In this document: one piece after another, positions 63,428-64,000 of the stretch | How positions within the stretch are numbered: position 1 is the stretch's first letter | How the letters are laid out: every line of letters begins with the position of its first letter | From: Variovorax davisae | Lineage (GTDB): Bacteria > Pseudomonadota > Gammaproteobacteria > Burkholderiales > Burkholderiaceae_C | DNA length: 64,000 bases | Direction of reading: 5' to 3' | NCBI RefSeq assembly: GCF_030316845.1 | Contig: NZ_JASZYS010000001.1 | Location: 434,001-498,000 of the forward strand | Made by a program: the position numbers and the translations under genes | The notes under the pieces: generated by a model | Database searches by the model: none | The model's input: only the letters and a program-made list of their open reading frames with translations | What the model was told of the DNA's origin: nothing

Positions 63428-64000
63428 TCAGTTGCGCACCGGCTTGCGCACCACCGGCGTGGCCGGCGGCAGGGCGTCGGGCGCGGGTGCGCCGAACATC
63501 TGGCGCACCAGGGCGAGCTTCGGCGGCGCGGTGGTGTTGCCGGCCTCGAGCTTGAGCGCCCGGCCATAGGACTGGGCCGCCAGCCGCGCATAGACGTCGC
63601 CGAGGTTCTCGTGCGCGGTGGCGTAGTCGGGGTTGAGCTTGATCGCCATCTCGAGCGCGGCGCGCGCCTTGTCGAACTGGCTCTGGGCGGCGTAGAGCGC
63701 GGCCAGGTTGTTGTAGGGCTCGGGCAGTTCGGGGAAGTCCTGCGTCAGTGCCGTGAACACCACGATCGCGTCGGCCTGCTTGCCCTGCTCGGTCAGGATC
63801 ACGCCGCGCAGGAAGCGCATCTGCGGGTCCCGCGGCTTGCCTGCGATGTAGGCATCGGCCTTGGCCAGGGCCTGGTCGGCCTTGCCCTGGCGCAGCAGGG
63901 TGTTGACGTCGGAATAGTCGTCGGCGTGGGCGATGCCGACCGTGAGCGCGACCACGAGCGCGGCGACGGCCCGGACGATGCGCAGGGGGGAGGAGGGGGC
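63428..64000 (-). CDS. Exported TPR-repeat protein, 5' end cut by window edge
   Basis: At least 190 residues are visible. The frame is open to the right edge and reads into a signal peptide (R-I-V-R-A-V-A-A-L-V-V-A-L-T, cleavage near I-A-H-A), so the true start is just beyond 64000; the GTG at 63955 is internal to the signal. Tetratricopeptide repeats are recognised by P-Y-N-N-L-A-A-L-Y and A-H-E-N-L-G-D-V-Y at regular spacing. Probably a periplasmic or lipid-anchored protein-protein scaffold. It ends 55 nt before the exported cyclophilin gene. Confidence 0.83.
   Translation of the reverse strand, partial: APSSPLRIVRAVAALVVALTVGIAHADDYSDVNTLLRQGKADQALAKADAYIAGKPRDPQMRFLRGVILTEQGKQADAIVVFTALTQDFPELPEPYNNLAALYAAQSQFDKARAALEMAIKLNPDYATAHENLGDVYARLAAQSYGRALKLEAGNTTAPPKLALVRQMFGAPAPDALPPATPVVRKPVRN

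Overview
The window is about 64 kb of GC-rich chromosomal DNA. Gene content and order (alaS; glyA-nrdR-type IV pilin genes-ribD-ribE-ribBA-ribH-nusB; tolQRA; orphan Bug-type binding proteins) point to a betaproteobacterium of the Burkholderiales, most like Comamonadaceae (Variovorax/Ramlibacter/Acidovorax type). This placement is inferred from protein character and gene order, not from an rRNA. I saw no rRNA, tRNA, CRISPR array, insertion sequence or prophage. Coding density is very high, and only one stretch above 300 bp (53345-53941) lacks a convincing gene.

Layout. (1) 1-2938: 3' part of alaS, then a ketopantoate reductase. (2) 2945-5030, minus strand: an unusual substrate-binding protein and an MHS-type MFS permease. 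(3) 5319-22333, plus strand: a large catabolic cluster with two Bug solute-binding proteins, two SDRs (one lacking its catalytic Tyr and Lys), a cupin, an alpha/beta hydrolase, an IclR regulator, a ThDP enzyme, an aspartate-dehydrogenase-like protein, an aldehyde dehydrogenase, a two-domain VOC dioxygenase, an FAD monooxygenase, a tiny recombinase-HTH-like protein, a Rieske oxygenase with its PDR/VanB reductase, a porin and an ACS-type MFS permease. Two strong dyads sit in the divergent promoter region at 5186-5281. (4) 22352-24572: a class II aldolase/adducin protein and an HD-domain protein, divergent from a Crp/Fnr regulator. (5) 24577-31231: an orphan lipoprotein, a LivK-like binding protein, a small unknown protein, trmB-gluQ, a renalase-like flavoprotein and a LysR regulator. 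(6) 31377-34096: pirin, DoxX, flavodoxin-like and a second pirin gene, divergent from the LysR. (7) 34100-39011: trhO, dnaE and a PAP2 phosphatase. (8) 39063-53344, minus strand: tolA-tolR-tolQ-ybgC-aminotransferase-nusB-ribH-ribBA-ribE-ribD, with many 4-bp start/stop overlaps; a minor pilin operon fimT-pilV-pilW-pilX-(pilY1 remnant)-pilE; nrdR; glyA behind a ZTP riboswitch; and a membrane-anchored lytic transglycosylase. (9) 53942-64000: a DUF748/AsmA-like giant protein and a DUF349 protein on plus; then mtfA, lpxH, two cyclophilins and a TPR protein cut by the right edge, on minus.

How the genes fit together. The catabolic cluster has everything needed to import and break down an aromatic or related ring compound: porin, permeases and binding proteins; two oxygenase systems; extradiol-type ring cleavage; C-C hydrolysis; and ThDP/ALDH processing of the fragment. 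I cannot name the substrate. The oddest parts are the catalytically degenerate SDR, the 72-residue HTH protein inside the oxygenase operon, and a NadX-like gene with no NAD-biosynthesis neighbours. In the housekeeping half, the most notable feature is an apparent deletion that removed most of pilY1 and the end of pilX. It leaves a pilX frame that reads without a stop into pilE. RibBA has a GTP-cyclohydrolase domain without its zinc cysteines, and glyA carries a well-supported ZTP (pfl) riboswitch.
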